A DNA stretch of 64,000 nt from Clostridium sp. OF03-18AA (GCF_003478035.1 NZ_QUEP01000004.1:1-64000); one strand, 5' to 3'; positions 18,183-27,385 are shown, counted from the stretch's first letter. Made by a program: numbers and translations. The notes: generated by a model not told the origin, from the sequence alone.

Positions 18183-18373
18183 CAGGGATTTTTCATCACA
18201 TATATTGTTTCAATCCACAGTCGGTAATTTCACGGAGACTGACTGTGCTTTGCTTCGTGTCAGTAGGAGAATCCTTGCTGTTGTTCGTTGAATATATGGG
18301 AAGAAAGCTAAGTTTGATCTGTCCTTATCACCGCCGGAGCGGGAGAGTTTTACGAATATGGAAGGTTGTCAGA

Positions 18374-19567
18374 TCAGCCAAGTTTCTTTAAAGCTGCTTC
18401 CATACGGTTCATACCTTCGATCAGGCTTTCCATGGAGTTGGAGTAAGCGATACGGATGTTGTCCGGAGACTCGAATGCACCGCCCGGAACAACCGCGATC
18501 TTTGCCTCGGCAAGGAGGTAATCTGCCATTCCGAAGGAATCAGCGATCTTCTTTCCGTTCCACTCTTTATCATAGAAAACAGTCATATTCGGCATTAAGT
18601 AGAAAGCGCCGTCTGCGTTGTTGCAGGTGATGCCATCCATGGAATTTAAGCGCTCTACCAGGAATTTACGGCGTTTGTCGAATTCAACTCTCATGGATTC
18701 CACGCTGTCCTGCGGTCCGCTGATCGCTTCGAGAGCTGCGTACTGGGCGATCGAGCAGGTGTTGGATGTTGTATGACCCTGAAGAGAAGTCATTCCTTTG
18801 ATGAGAGCTGCATTTCCGGCTGCGTAACCAACTCTCCATCCGGTCATGGAGTAAGCTTTGGAAACACCATTGATGACAACGGTACGATCCTTTACTTCCT
18901 CGGAGATCGAAGCAACGCAGAAGTGTTTCTTTCCTTCATAGATCAGCTTCTCGTAAACTTCATCGGAAATAATATAGAAGTCATGTTTGCAGGCAAGTTC
19001 TGCGAGCTCTGTGAGCTGTTCTTTTGTATATACAGCACCGGTCGGGTTGTTCGGTGTGTTGATCATGATCGCTTTTGTTTTCGGTGTGATGGCTTTCTTG
19101 ATACCTTCCACGTTGAGGGCGAAACCGTCTTCCTCACGGTTCTGTACGAGGACCGGAGTAGCACCGGAAAGTTTTACCATCTCGATGTAGCTGACCCAGC
19201 ACGGAGTCGGGATGATAACCTCGTCACCTTCTTCACAGAGGGCAAGAACTGCATTGACGAGCGGCTGTTTTGCGCCGGTTCCGATACAGATCTCGTTCGG
19301 TTTGTAAACGACATTGTTGTCTTTTAAGAATTTTGCACAGATCGCTTCTTTTAAGTCCATGATACCGGAGACAACCGTGTATTTTGTTTTCTGGGCATCG
19401 ATCGCTGCCTTTGCCGCATCACAGATATTCTGCGGAGTACCGAAATCCGGTTCGCCGAGGTTGAAGGCGATCACATCGATTCCCTGTTTTCTTAATTCAG
19501 CGACCTTTCCGGTCAGTGCAAGTGTAGCGGCCGGTTTAATGTTCTGGATCCTCTTTGTAAGCATCAT
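18374..19567 (-). CDS. Class I aminotransferase (aspartate aminotransferase-like)
   Basis: Encodes 397 residues. The first of two adjacent ATGs (19567) has GGGAGG 8 nt upstream; a longer reading to 19705 crosses the promoter. The fold-type I pattern is complete: GEPDFGTPQN near residue 42, aromatic YTVVSG, NNPTGAVY near 175, DEVYEKL near 207, PLP-lysine in SKAYSMTGWRVGY near 240, and a substrate-carboxylate Arg near the C-terminus (NIRIAYS). This is the subgroup Ib AspAT type, which converts aspartate and 2-oxoglutarate to oxaloacetate and glutamate; a broader range including aromatic substrates is possible. Confidence 0.9.
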   Translation of the reverse strand: MMLTKRIQNIKPAATLALTGKVAELRKQGIDVIAFNLGEPDFGTPQNICDAAKAAIDAQKTKYTVVSGIMDLKEAICAKFLKDNNVVYKPNEICIGTGAKQPLVNAVLALCEEGDEVIIPTPCWVSYIEMVKLSGATPVLVQNREEDGFALNVEGIKKAITPKTKAIMINTPNNPTGAVYTKEQLTELAELACKHDFYIISDEVYEKLIYEGKKHFCVASISEEVKDRTVVINGVSKAYSMTGWRVGYAAGNAALIKGMTSLQGHTTSNTCSIAQYAALEAISGPQDSVESMRVEFDKRRKFLVERLNSMDGITCNNADGAFYLMPNMTVFYDKEWNGKKIADSFGMADYLLAEAKIAVVPGGAFESPDNIRIAYSNSMESLIEGMNRMEAALKKLG

Positions 19568-19636
19568 AATGATTTCCTCCCTGTATGTTTTGATATTCCC
19601 CTGAGATTCGAACAATTCGTTCTTGTTTATGCTTAA

Positions 19637-19665
19637 ATGATACCATAAGTGAATATAATTGTAAA
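19637..19665 (-). promoter_or_regulatory. Promoter of the aspC-like gene
   Basis: On the minus strand, TTTACA (19665-19660), a 17-bp spacer and TATCAT (19642-19637). The remainder of the 19568-19928 gap is AT-rich, contains a further TATAAT-like stretch near 19684, and is shared with the divergent LysR gene. Confidence 0.55.
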
Positions 19666-19928
19666 ATGTTTCTTTTTTTGATATAATATTCATAAATATT
19701 AACATTTAACTGAAAAGAATGTTACTATAAATATAGAAGAAACAGAAATGGAAAATGGTAGCTGTCAAACTTTTAGTTTTCAGAATTGAACTATTTTCAA
19801 ATAATATTTCTGGACAAAAATGAAATCCTGTGGTAAAAAAGCAGAAGAGAGATGAGCGTTATAAAAAAACATGTGTGAAAGCAGGATCGAAATAGAAAAC
19901 TGCCGGTCCCGGCAGAAAGGAGAACGTG

Positions 19929-20834
19929 ATGACATTTCTGGAAATTGAAGCATTTTTAAAGATCGCTCAGTGCGGAAGTTTTTCCGCGGCGGCAGAAAAA
20001 TTATATATCACACAGCCGGCTCTTGGACGAAGGATCCGGGCGCTGGAGGAAGAACTTGGATATTCCCTGTTTATCCGGAATAAAGGAGTCCGCCATGTGG
20101 AACTCACGAGACAGGGACGTGCCTTTGTCGGGATCGCTCATCGCTGGCAGGCTCTCTGGAACGAGACACAGGAAGAATCGCTCCTTGGAAATGAGAAGAG
20201 TTTCTATGTTGCGAGTGTAGGAAGTCTCCTGGCATTCATGCTTCCGACCGTGTTTCAGGAGTTCATGAAAGATACGCCGGAGTGCAGCCTGCATGTGACG
20301 ACACTCCATTCCAGTGATGCCTATGGGTATGTGAACAATAAGACGGTGGATATCGCATTTATCACGGATCCGATGTACTCTTCCCAGGTAAAGACGGAGA
20401 TCCTGTTTAAAGAAAAGCTCTGCCTGGTCGTCGGGACGGAGCTGAAACTTCCGAAGCGGATCAGCATTTCGGACCTCGATCCTCGCAAGGAGATCCGGAC
20501 GCAGTGGGATCAGAATTTTGACAGTTGGCACAACTACTATTTCAGTAGTGCGGCCGTTCCGAGTGTTTATCTCGATGAAATGGGCTTTTTACAGTACTTT
20601 ACGCAGAATGGTGACAACTGGGCGTTTCTACCTGTGTCGGTTGCAAAGAGCATCTTAAAAAGCACCCCGGTTTCCATCCATGAACTGGATGTGGAGCTCC
20701 CGAACCGGACCCTGTACTATCTGTACCGGGCAGGGGATGAATCTCCATATCAGGAACATCTTCTCGAGATCTGCAGGCAGAAATTAGCCGGGGAGAGCGG
20801 GATCACGCTGATGGAGCCGATCCTGAATCTGTGA
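19929..20834 (+). CDS. LysR-family transcriptional regulator
   Basis: Encodes 301 residues from the ATG at 19929 (AAGGAG six nt upstream; an adjacent GTG at 19926 is too close). The helix-turn-helix is at residues 4-62 (FLKIAQCGSFSAAAEKLYI, TQPALGRRIRALEEELG), with an effector-binding domain after about residue 88. It is divergent from the aspC-like gene. It matches the LysR at 6387-7277 along its length, and a fragment of gltS follows 320 bp downstream, so it probably once controlled a second glutamate transporter. Its present target may be the divergent aminotransferase. Confidence 0.87.
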   Translation: MTFLEIEAFLKIAQCGSFSAAAEKLYITQPALGRRIRALEEELGYSLFIRNKGVRHVELTRQGRAFVGIAHRWQALWNETQEESLLGNEKSFYVASVGSLLAFMLPTVFQEFMKDTPECSLHVTTLHSSDAYGYVNNKTVDIAFITDPMYSSQVKTEILFKEKLCLVVGTELKLPKRISISDLDPRKEIRTQWDQNFDSWHNYYFSSAAVPSVYLDEMGFLQYFTQNGDNWAFLPVSVAKSILKSTPVSIHELDVELPNRTLYYLYRAGDESPYQEHLLEICRQKLAGESGITLMEPILNL

Positions 20835-20892
20835 GTGGAGAAAAAATTCAGATTTAGCGGATCGTTTAGAGAAAGAGATCATTTGCAGAAAT

Positions 20893-20945
20893 AAAAAGCA
20901 GCAGCATTTTCTGGAGAGAATGTCAGAAAATGCTGCTGCTTTTTT
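20893..20945. terminator. Bidirectional terminator after LysR
   Basis: AAAAAGCAGCAGCATTTT and AAAATGCTGCTGCTTTTT arms; a very strong stem with a T-run. Confidence 0.85.
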
Positions 20946-21034
20946 GCGGACAACGAGCCAAAGTCCGCGCTTGCGCGAGACCTTGGCGACTGTCGCGATA
21001 ACAAGGGGAAACTCGCGAAGCGTGTTTTCACTTG
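20946..21034 (-). repeat. Intergenic repeat family A, copy 2 (inverted)
   Basis: Reverse complement of the unit at 18059-18150. It includes the same GCCAAGGTC/GACTTTGGC hairpin and the GTGAAAACACGCTTCG end. Like copy 1 it abuts a terminator. Confidence 0.7.
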
Positions 21035-21153
21035 TTTACAGGAAATTCCGATGGAACTTCCCGTCAAAAAAATGGACACAAATGGTACGCAAAATACATA
21101 TCTGAAAATAGTGTAGCAGGAGATTGGCTTATGATACAAAAATGTGAAGCTTT

Positions 21154-21297
21154 GCGATTGCATCTGCAACCTTCGGACTTGTTGCCGGATGTGCGATCGG
21201 CGGTCCGATCGCGACACGCCGGATCAAACAGTTTAATCTTCATTCAACGGAAAAAGCAGAGGGCGAGACAAAGAAAGAAGAAGGAGAGCCTTCCTAA
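21154..21297 (+). pseudogene. Remnant of a second gltS gene
   Basis: Reading from 21154 gives AIASATFGLVAGCAIGGP, then IATRRIKQFNLHSTEKAEGE and a lysine/glutamate-rich end to a stop at 21295-21297. The first part matches GltS at 7414-8604 almost residue for residue (AIASATFGLVAGCVIGGP, then LAYRRIHSLNLKSTE). Only about 47 codons survive: no start, no upstream half, and a premature stop where the intact protein continues. It lies between the second LysR gene and but, and its 3' end doubles as part of the but terminator. It is a relic of a LysR-gltS duplication. Confidence 0.85.
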
Positions 21298-21311
21298 AAT
21301 GAAAGCTCTCC
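21275..21311 (-). terminator. Terminator of but, built on the gltS remnant
   Basis: On the minus strand, GGAGAGC and GCTCTCC pair and are followed by a T-rich tail (TTCTTCTTTCTT). The tail is the complement of the Lys/Glu codons of the gltS relic. Confidence 0.6.
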
Positions 21312-21329
21312 TGAAAAAACGGGAAAATA

Positions 21330-22673
21330 CTATCTCTTGTTGCTTGCTCTCCAGATATGCATCTTCTCAGCCTCTGCGATCAGCTGGTCGCGGAACTGCG
21401 GATGTGCTACGGAGATGATCGCTTCAGTCTTCTGCCATGTGGAGAGACCTTTTAAGTTTACTTTACCGTACTCAGTAACGAGATAGTGGATATTCGCACG
21501 GGTATCGGTAACGATGGAGCCAGGAGCCAGAGTCGGAACGATCCTGGACTCTAAGGTGCCGTCTTTCTTCTTGAAGGTAGAAGAGCAGCAGATGAAGCTC
21601 TTTCCGCCCTTGGAAAGATAAGCGCCCAGAACGAAGTCGAGCTGTCCGCCGGCTCCGCTGATGTGCTTGATTCCTGCGGACTCAGCATTTACCTGGCCAA
21701 AGAGGTCAAGGTCAACTGCGTTGTTGATGGACATGAAGTTGTCGAGAGACGCAATCGTGCGGACATCGTTTGTGTAGTCGACCGGTGCGGACATGCACTC
21801 CGGATTCTTATTTAAGTAGTCGTATAATTTCTTTGTACCTGCGCCGAATGCATAAACCTGACGGCCTTTGTCGATATTCTTTCTCGCGCCGGTGATCTTT
21901 CCTGCGTTTGCGATATCAACGAAAGCGTCAACGTACATCTCTGTGTGCACACCGAGATCCTTTAAGTCGGATTTTGCGATCAGAGCACCGACTGCGTTCG
22001 GCATTCCGCCGATACCGAGCTGTAAGCATGCTCCGTCCGGGATCTCCTCAAGGATCAGCTTTGCAACTGCTTCATCGACATCGCTTGCAGCTGCAGCGCC
22101 GCCCATCTCAGCGATCGCCGGGTTGTCACCTTCTACGATCATGTCAACGTGGGAGATATGAACACCTTCCTCAGTACCGCCGAAGCATACCGGCATATTT
22201 TCATTTACTTCCACGATAACGACCTTGGAGGTCTCGCAGACAGCAGCCATATGGGATGCGTTCGGTCCGAAGTTGAAGAAACCGTGCTCGTCCATCGGGG
22301 AAACCTGGAAGACAGCGACATCCGGCTTGTTCTGGGATTCTCTGTAATATCTCGGAAGCTCGGAGTAACGGAGCGGAGCGTAGTAGCAGAAGCCCTGTGC
22401 GATCGCTTTTCTCTCGATCCCGCTCATATGCCAGGAGTTCCATGTCATATGTTCAGCCGGGTTCTCGATCTTGAAGATCTCCGGTACCCACATTAAGATA
22501 CCGCCGCGGAAGTTTACGTCAGTTAATTCCGGAAGTCTTTTTGCGATTTCCTTATCGACTGCGATCGGAGTTGCTGTTGTCCAGCCGTAATCGACCCAGT
22601 CACCGGATTTGATAACGGAAGCTGCTTTCTCAGCGGAAACCAGCTTTTCCTGATACATCTGTTTGAAATCCAT
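21330..22673 (-). CDS. but: Butyryl-CoA:acetate CoA-transferase
   Basis: Encodes 447 residues of the family I CoA-transferase group that includes butyryl-CoA:acetate and 4-hydroxybutyrate CoA-transferases. Features are [10 protein letters not shown] at residues 23-32, [11 protein letters not shown] near 133, [13 protein letters not shown] near 165, [10 protein letters not shown] near 220 and the catalytic Glu in HTEMYVDAF near 240. The butyrate-producer type is supported by the [15 protein letters not shown] segment and by the thl-crt-hbd-bcd-etf genes alongside. The enzyme exchanges CoA between butyryl-CoA and acetate, giving butyrate and acetyl-CoA. It is divergent from thl, with its own promoter and terminator. 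No buk/ptb genes are seen here. Confidence 0.88.
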   Translation of the reverse strand: MDFKQMYQEKLVSAEKAASVIKSGDWVDYGWTTATPIAVDKEIAKRLPELTDVNFRGGILMWVPEIFKIENPAEHMTWNSWHMSGIERKAIAQGFCYYAPLRYSELPRYYRESQNKPDVAVFQVSPMDEHGFFNFGPNASHMAAVCETSKVVIVEVNENMPVCFGGTEEGVHISHVDMIVEGDNPAIAEMGGAAAASDVDEAVAKLILEEIPDGACLQLGIGGMPNAVGALIAKSDLKDLGVHTEMYVDAFVDIANAGKITGARKNIDKGRQVYAFGAGTKKLYDYLNKNPECMSAPVDYTNDVRTIASLDNFMSINNAVDLDLFGQVNAESAGIKHISGAGGQLDFVLGAYLSKGGKSFICCSSTFKKKDGTLESRIVPTLAPGSIVTDTRANIHYLVTEYGKVNLKGLSTWQKTEAIISVAHPQFRDQLIAEAEKMHIWRASNKR

Positions 22674-22762
22674 TTTAATACCCTCTCTTTGTAACCATAA
22701 AAATATTACTGCATCTCAGAACTTTGCCGGGATCATAGGATCCGGGGCCAAACTCTGACATT

Positions 22763-22791
22763 ATTTTATCATTATCTGCCGGCAAGGTCAA
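22763..22791 (-). promoter_or_regulatory. Promoter of but
   Basis: On the minus strand, TTGACC (22791-22786), a 17-bp spacer and TAAAAT (22768-22763). The leader then contains a CCGGATC/GATCCCGG stem (22727-22746). Confidence 0.65.
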
Positions 22792-22932
22792 GAAATCCGG
22801 TGAAAAAGGAATAGAAAGAAATGATAAAACATGACAAAAACAGAAAGTGACGCGTCAGAGCATAAAAGTAACTTTTGTACGAAATGAAGAGTAAAGTTCC
22901 TAATTTGTTTAGAAAAAATATATAAAAAGCTT

Positions 22933-22972
22933 TTGATAATGATTTGACAGCAAAACGGTTTGGTGATATGAT
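22933..22972 (+). promoter_or_regulatory. thl-crt-hbd promoter with weak Rex-like site
   Basis: TTGACA (22944-22949), exact 17-bp spacer and TATGAT (22967-22972). The 18 bp at 22933-22950 (TTGATAATGATTTGACAG) resemble the Rex palindrome TTGTTAA-N4-TTAACAA at 11 of its 14 fixed positions and overlap the -35 box. The promoter is confident; the operator is tentative. Confidence 0.75.
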
Positions 22973-23055
22973 TAGTTATACATAATATACTGCCTTGCTT
23001 ATGGAAAAATATATGGTGTAGAGCTTGGCAGCGGTATAATGAGGAGGAAAAGAAA

Positions 23056-24240
23056 ATGGCAAAGAAAGTTGTACTTGCAGGTGCATGCCGTACGGCAATC
23101 GGAACAATGGGTGGCGAATTAAGCACAGTACCGGCTCCGGAACTTGGCGCAATCGTAATCAAAGAGGCTTTAAAGAGAGCAGGAGTTGCTCCGGAAGCTG
23201 TTGACCAGGTTTACATGGGCTGCGTAATCCAGGCTGGTCAGGGACAGAACGTAGCACGTCAGGCTACATTAAAAGCTGGTCTCCCGATCGAGGTTCCGGC
23301 TGTAACGATCAACGTAGTATGCGGTTCCGGTCTTGAGGCTGTTAACATGGCAGCTGAGATGATCCTTTCCGGTGATGCTGATATCGTTGTTGCAGGTGGT
23401 ATGGAGAACATGTCCATGGCTCCGTATGCTATGATGAAGGGCCGTTACGGATACCGTATGGGCAATGCTACATTAGTTGATACAATGGTTAACGATGCTC
23501 TCTGGGATGCATTCAACAACTACCACATGGGTATCACAGCTGAGAACATCTGCGATCAGTGGGGTCTTACAAGAGAAGAACTGGACAAGTTCGCTGCAGT
23601 AAGCCAGCAGAAGGCAGAGGCTGCTCAGAAGTCCGGCGCATTCAAGGACGAGATCGTTCCGGTAGAAGTTAAGAAGAAAAAAGAGACAGTTATCGTAGAT
23701 ACAGATGAAGGCCCGCGTCACGGAACAACGGTTGAGACTCTTGGTAAGTTAAAACCGGCATTCAAGAAAGACGGCGGCTTAGTTACAGCTGGTAACTCCT
23801 CAGGAATCAACGACGGCGCAGCTGCAGTTGTTGTTATGAGCGAAGAGAAAGCTAAAGAGCTCGGTGTTAAGCCGATGGCTACATGGGTTGCTGGTGCTCT
23901 CGGCGGCGTAGATCCGAAGATCATGGGTATCGGACCGGTTGCAGCTACAAGAAAAGTTCTTAAGAGAACAGGCATGGAGATCAAAGACTTCGATATCATC
24001 GAGGCTAACGAGGCATTCGCTGCACAGTCTGTAGCAGTAGGCAAAGAGCTTGGCTTTGACCTTAACAAGTTAAACCCGAATGGCGGCGCGATCGCTCTCG
24101 GACACCCGGTAGGAGCTTCCGGATGCCGTATCCTTGTTACACTTCTTCATGAGATGGAGAAAGCAGATGCTAAGAAGGGGCTTGCAACTCTTTGCATCGG
24201 CGGCGGAATGGGCTGCGCTACAATCGTAGAGAGAGACTAA
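23056..24240 (+). CDS. thl: Acetyl-CoA acetyltransferase (thiolase)
   Basis: Encodes 394 residues. It condenses two acetyl-CoA to acetoacetyl-CoA, the first step of the butyrate route. The nucleophilic Cys89 lies in [12 protein letters not shown]; the second signature [20 protein letters not shown] (about 339-358) supplies the active-site His, and CIGGGMGCA near 380 supplies the second Cys. GAGGAGG precedes the ATG. First gene of a thl-crt-hbd unit with a near-consensus promoter. Codon use is strongly biased, as expected for a highly expressed gene. Confidence 0.96.
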   Translation: MAKKVVLAGACRTAIGTMGGELSTVPAPELGAIVIKEALKRAGVAPEAVDQVYMGCVIQAGQGQNVARQATLKAGLPIEVPAVTINVVCGSGLEAVNMAAEMILSGDADIVVAGGMENMSMAPYAMMKGRYGYRMGNATLVDTMVNDALWDAFNNYHMGITAENICDQWGLTREELDKFAAVSQQKAEAAQKSGAFKDEIVPVEVKKKKETVIVDTDEGPRHGTTVETLGKLKPAFKKDGGLVTAGNSSGINDGAAAVVVMSEEKAKELGVKPMATWVAGALGGVDPKIMGIGPVAATRKVLKRTGMEIKDFDIIEANEAFAAQSVAVGKELGFDLNKLNPNGGAIALGHPVGASGCRILVTLLHEMEKADAKKGLATLCIGGGMGCATIVERD

Positions 24241-24275
24241 TCTGGGACTTTGGCAAAATCTGAGGAGAACTACAT

Positions 24276-25052
24276 ATGGGTTTTGTAAAATATGAGCAGG
24301 ACGGTTTTGTTGGTGTTATCACCATCAACCGTCCGGAGGCATTAAATGCTTTAAATACAGAGGTTATTCAGGATTTAGACGCTGTTCTTGACAGCATCGA
24401 TCTTGGTACAACAAGAGTGCTGGTTGTGACCGGCGCGGGTGAGAAATCCTTTGTTGCCGGCGCAGATATCGCTGCAATGAGCACAATGACTGTACAGGAG
24501 GCACGTGAGTTCAGTAAAGCTGGAAACGATGTTTTCCGTAAGCTGGAGACACTTCCGATCCCGTCGATCGCAGCTGTCAACGGTTTCGCGCTTGGCGGTG
24601 GAAATGAACTTGCAATGAGCTGTGATATCCGTTACTGCTCCGAAAACGCTATGTTCGGACAGCCGGAGGTTGGTCTTGGCATCACTCCGGGATTCGGTGG
24701 AACGCAGCGTCTCGCAAGACTGATTGGAACCGGAAAAGCAAAGGAAATGGTATATGCTGCTGTCAATATCAAAGCAGACGAAGCATACCGGATCGGTCTT
24801 GTAAACGGTGTGTGCACGAAGGAAGAACTTATGCCGACAGTTATGAAACTGGCAAAGAAGATCGCCTCCAACGCACCGATCGCTGTCAGAAATTCCAAGG
24901 AGTCCCTGACAGATGGTTATCTTTCCGACCTTGACCACGCAATCTCCATCGAAGAGAAATATTTCTCCGAGTGCTTCGAGACCGAGGACCAGAAGGAAGG
25001 AATGAAGGCGTTCCTCGAAAAGAGAAAAGTGGACGGCTTCAAAAACAAATAA
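24276..25052 (+). CDS. crt: 3-hydroxybutyryl-CoA dehydratase (crotonase)
   Basis: Encodes 258 residues of the enoyl-CoA hydratase family. It dehydrates 3-hydroxybutyryl-CoA to crotonyl-CoA. The oxyanion-hole segment AGADIAAMSTM near residue 62 and GFALGGGNELAMSCD near 105, with two catalytic Glu at about 112 and 132 (in FGQPEVGLGITPGFGGTQRL), are intact. It lies 35 bp after thl with its own ribosome site. A short perfect hairpin follows the gene before hbd. Confidence 0.95.
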   Translation: MGFVKYEQDGFVGVITINRPEALNALNTEVIQDLDAVLDSIDLGTTRVLVVTGAGEKSFVAGADIAAMSTMTVQEAREFSKAGNDVFRKLETLPIPSIAAVNGFALGGGNELAMSCDIRYCSENAMFGQPEVGLGITPGFGGTQRLARLIGTGKAKEMVYAAVNIKADEAYRIGLVNGVCTKEELMPTVMKLAKKIASNAPIAVRNSKESLTDGYLSDLDHAISIEEKYFSECFETEDQKEGMKAFLEKRKVDGFKNK

Positions 25053-25058
25053 ATGGAA

Positions 25059-25075
25059 CTGTTCAGTCTGAACAG
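25059..25075 (+). promoter_or_regulatory. Small perfect hairpin between crt and hbd
   Basis: CTGTTCA-GTC-TGAACAG, 7-bp stem with a 3-nt loop and no T-run. It may be an mRNA stability or processing element; as DNA it is also a palindrome that could bind protein. Confidence 0.45.
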
Positions 25076-25121
25076 CGATCAGTAAGTCTACATCATATGT
25101 TTGCATAAAGGAGATAAAATC

Positions 25122-25961
25122 ATGAAAGTTGGTATTATCGGCGCTGGAACCATGGGTTCCGGTATTGCACAGGCATTCGCACAGACAGAAGGCTATGAGG
25201 TAATGCTCTGCGACATCAATGAGACATTTGCAGCGAACGGAAAGAAGAAAATTGCCGCTGGATTCGAGAAGAGAATCGCAAAAGGTAAAATGACTCAGGA
25301 AGAGGCTGACAAGATCCTGAACAAGATCACAACAGGCGTAAAAGATATCTGTGGTGACTGCGACCTCGTTGTTGAGGCTGCAATCGAGAACATGGAGATC
25401 AAGAAGCAGACATTCAAAGAGCTCGACGCAATCTGCAAACCGAGCTGTATCTTTGCTACAAACACTTCTTCCCTTTCCATCACAGAGATCGGCGGCGCAG
25501 TTGAGAGACATGTAATCGGTATGCATTTCTTCAACCCGGCTCCGGTTATGAAGCTGGTTGAGGTTATTGCTGGTTTAAACACAAAACCGGAAGATGTTGA
25601 AGCAGTTAAGAAGATCTCCGAGGAGATCGGCAAGACTCCGGTACAGGTAGAAGAGGCTGCTGGTTTCGTTGTAAACAGAATTCTTATTCCGATGGTCAAC
25701 GAAGCAGTCGGCATTTACGCTGATGGCGTTGCTTCCGTAGAGGGTATCGATACTGCCATGAAGCTTGGCGCTAACCATCCGATGGGACCGTTAGCACTCG
25801 GTGATTTAATCGGTCTTGATGTTGTTCTTGCAATCATGAACGTTCTTGAGACAGAGACAGGCGATCCGAAGTATCGTCCGCATCCGCTTCTTAAGAAGAT
25901 GGTTCGCGGTGGTCTTCTTGGAAGAAAGACTGGCAAGGGCTTCTACGATTACAGCAAATAA
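25122..25961 (+). CDS. hbd: 3-hydroxybutyryl-CoA dehydrogenase
   Basis: Encodes 279 residues from the ATG at 25122 ([14 protein letters not shown]), which has AAGGAG 8 nt upstream; an in-frame ATG at 25101 precedes the ribosome site. The N-terminal Rossmann motif GAGTMGSG (residues 7-14) binds NAD(P). The catalytic His lies in [15 protein letters not shown] near residue 138. It reduces acetoacetyl-CoA to 3-hydroxybutyryl-CoA. It is followed by a hairpin, after which bcd has its own promoter, so the butyrate cluster is two transcription units. Confidence 0.96.
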   Translation: MKVGIIGAGTMGSGIAQAFAQTEGYEVMLCDINETFAANGKKKIAAGFEKRIAKGKMTQEEADKILNKITTGVKDICGDCDLVVEAAIENMEIKKQTFKELDAICKPSCIFATNTSSLSITEIGGAVERHVIGMHFFNPAPVMKLVEVIAGLNTKPEDVEAVKKISEEIGKTPVQVEEAAGFVVNRILIPMVNEAVGIYADGVASVEGIDTAMKLGANHPMGPLALGDLIGLDVVLAIMNVLETETGDPKYRPHPLLKKMVRGGLLGRKTGKGFYDYSK

Positions 25962-25972
25962 TAATGTAAGGG

Positions 25973-26004
25973 TTGCCTGACGGTGATCTTATCCCGTCAG
26001 GCAA
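25973..26004 (+). terminator. Probable terminator between hbd and bcd
   Basis: TTGCCTGACGG and CCGTCAGGCAA form a perfect 11-bp stem, but the tail is only ATGCCTTTTAT, so it may be leaky. Confidence 0.6.
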
Positions 26005-26054
26005 TATGCCTTTTATAACAGAAGAGTAAATTTCGAATTATTTTTTTATTACGA

Positions 26055-26083
26055 TTGTTTATTTTTTCACAATATGTTATAAT
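26055..26083 (+). promoter_or_regulatory. bcd-etfBA promoter overlapped by a Rex-like operator
   Basis: TTGTTT (26055-26060), 17-bp spacer, TATAAT (26078-26083). Positions 26055-26072 read TTGTTTATTTTTTCACAA, 12 of 14 fixed positions of the Rex consensus TTGTTAA-N4-TTAACAA. Binding would cover the -35 box and spacer. The leader then has two stem-loops, ATGTAC/GTACAT (26091-26110) and GGGGGA/TCCCCC (26112-26139). Confidence 0.7.
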
Positions 26084-26179
26084 GAAAAGGCATGTACTAA
26101 ATTAGGTACATCGGGGGAGTGAAGCATCCACATTCCCCCATGTTATACATGATACAATTCACAAGGAGGAACTAAAAAC

Positions 26180-27331
26180 ATGGATTTTACATTAGGTAAA
26201 GAGCATGAGATGGCGAGAACACTGTTCCATGATTTCGCCGAGAAGGAAGTCAAACCCCTTGCTCAGGAGGTTGATGAGGAAGAGAGATTCCCGGTTGAAA
26301 CCGTAGAGAAGATGGCTAAAAACGGTTTCCTCGGTATTCCGGTACCGAAGGAGTATGGTGGACAGGGCTGTGATCCGCTTACATACGCTATGTGCGTTGA
26401 GGAGCTTTCCAAAGTTTGCGGTACTACAGGCGTTATCGTTTCCGCACATACATCCCTTTGCATGGATCCGATCATGACATTCGGAACAGAAGAGCAGAAG
26501 CAGAAATTCCTCGTTCCGCTTGCAAAAGGCGAGAAGTTAGGCGCATTCGGTTTAACTGAGCCGGGCGCTGGTACAGATGCTCAGGGTCAGCAGACAAAAG
26601 CTGTTTTAGACGGCGACGAGTGGGTATTAAACGGTTCCAAGTGCTTCATCACTAACGGTAAGTATGCTGATACATACATCGTTATCGCTGTAACAGGCAC
26701 TGTTGAGAAACGTGGCAAAATGCAGAAAGAGATTTCCGCATTTATCGTAGAGAAAGGTACACCGGGCTTCACTTTTGGTACAAAAGAGAAGAAGATGGGT
26801 ATCCGCGGATCTGCAACATATGAACTTATTTTCACAGACTGCCGTATCCCGAAGGACAACCTCTTAGGTAAGAAGGGTGAGGGCTTCAAGATCGCTATGC
26901 ATACTCTTGACGGCGGACGTATCGGTATCGCTGCTCAGGCTCTTGGGCTTGCAGAGGGCGCTCTTGACAGAACAGTTGCTTACGTAAAAGAGAGAAAGCA
27001 GTTCGGCCGCACAATCGGTCAGTTCCAGAACACACAGTTCCAGCTTGCTGATATGGCAACAAAGGTAAAAGCTGCTCAGATGATGGTTTACCGTGCAGCA
27101 ATGGCTAAGGCTACTCAGAAGTCCTACGGCGTAGAGGCAGCAATGGCTAAACTGTATGCAGCAGAGGTTGCTATGGAAGTAACAACAAAGGCTGTACAGC
27201 TCCATGGTGGTTATGGTTACATCAGAGAGTACGACGTAGAGCGTATGATGCGTGATGCTAAGATCACCGAGATCTACGAAGGAACAAGTGAAGTTCAGAG
27301 AATGGTTATCTCCGGCGCACTGTTAAAATAA
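26180..27331 (+). CDS. bcd: Butyryl-CoA dehydrogenase
   Basis: Encodes 383 residues of the acyl-CoA dehydrogenase family, full length. It reduces crotonyl-CoA to butyryl-CoA with FAD. Motifs are LTEPGAGTDAQGQQT near residue 120, KCFITNG near 150 and the FAD/adenine segment KQFGRTIGQFQNTQFQLADM near 270. The C-terminal IYEGTSEVQRMVISG carries the catalytic Glu. AAGGAGG precedes the ATG. The etfB and etfA genes follow immediately. Clostridial Bcd-EtfAB complexes bifurcate electrons, coupling crotonyl-CoA reduction by NADH to ferredoxin reduction; the same role is inferred here. Confidence 0.95.
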   Translation: MDFTLGKEHEMARTLFHDFAEKEVKPLAQEVDEEERFPVETVEKMAKNGFLGIPVPKEYGGQGCDPLTYAMCVEELSKVCGTTGVIVSAHTSLCMDPIMTFGTEEQKQKFLVPLAKGEKLGAFGLTEPGAGTDAQGQQTKAVLDGDEWVLNGSKCFITNGKYADTYIVIAVTGTVEKRGKMQKEISAFIVEKGTPGFTFGTKEKKMGIRGSATYELIFTDCRIPKDNLLGKKGEGFKIAMHTLDGGRIGIAAQALGLAEGALDRTVAYVKERKQFGRTIGQFQNTQFQLADMATKVKAAQMMVYRAAMAKATQKSYGVEAAMAKLYAAEVAMEVTTKAVQLHGGYGYIREYDVERMMRDAKITEIYEGTSEVQRMVISGALLK

Positions 27332-27385
27332 TAATTTAACAGCTGGAAGATCATAACTATAAATGAAAATAAGGAGTGAAATACA

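Noticed and set aside
18211..18224. GTTTCAATCCACAG resembling the end of a CRISPR repeat
   Set aside because: Single occurrence with no spacer periodicity and no cas genes nearby.
24375..25526. Long antisense reading frame (383 codons) over crt and hbd
   Set aside because: No ribosome site or family match; Cys/Ser/Leu-rich composition is a by-product of codon bias in the sense genes. Same for the antisense frames at 28496-29089 and 44622-45638.
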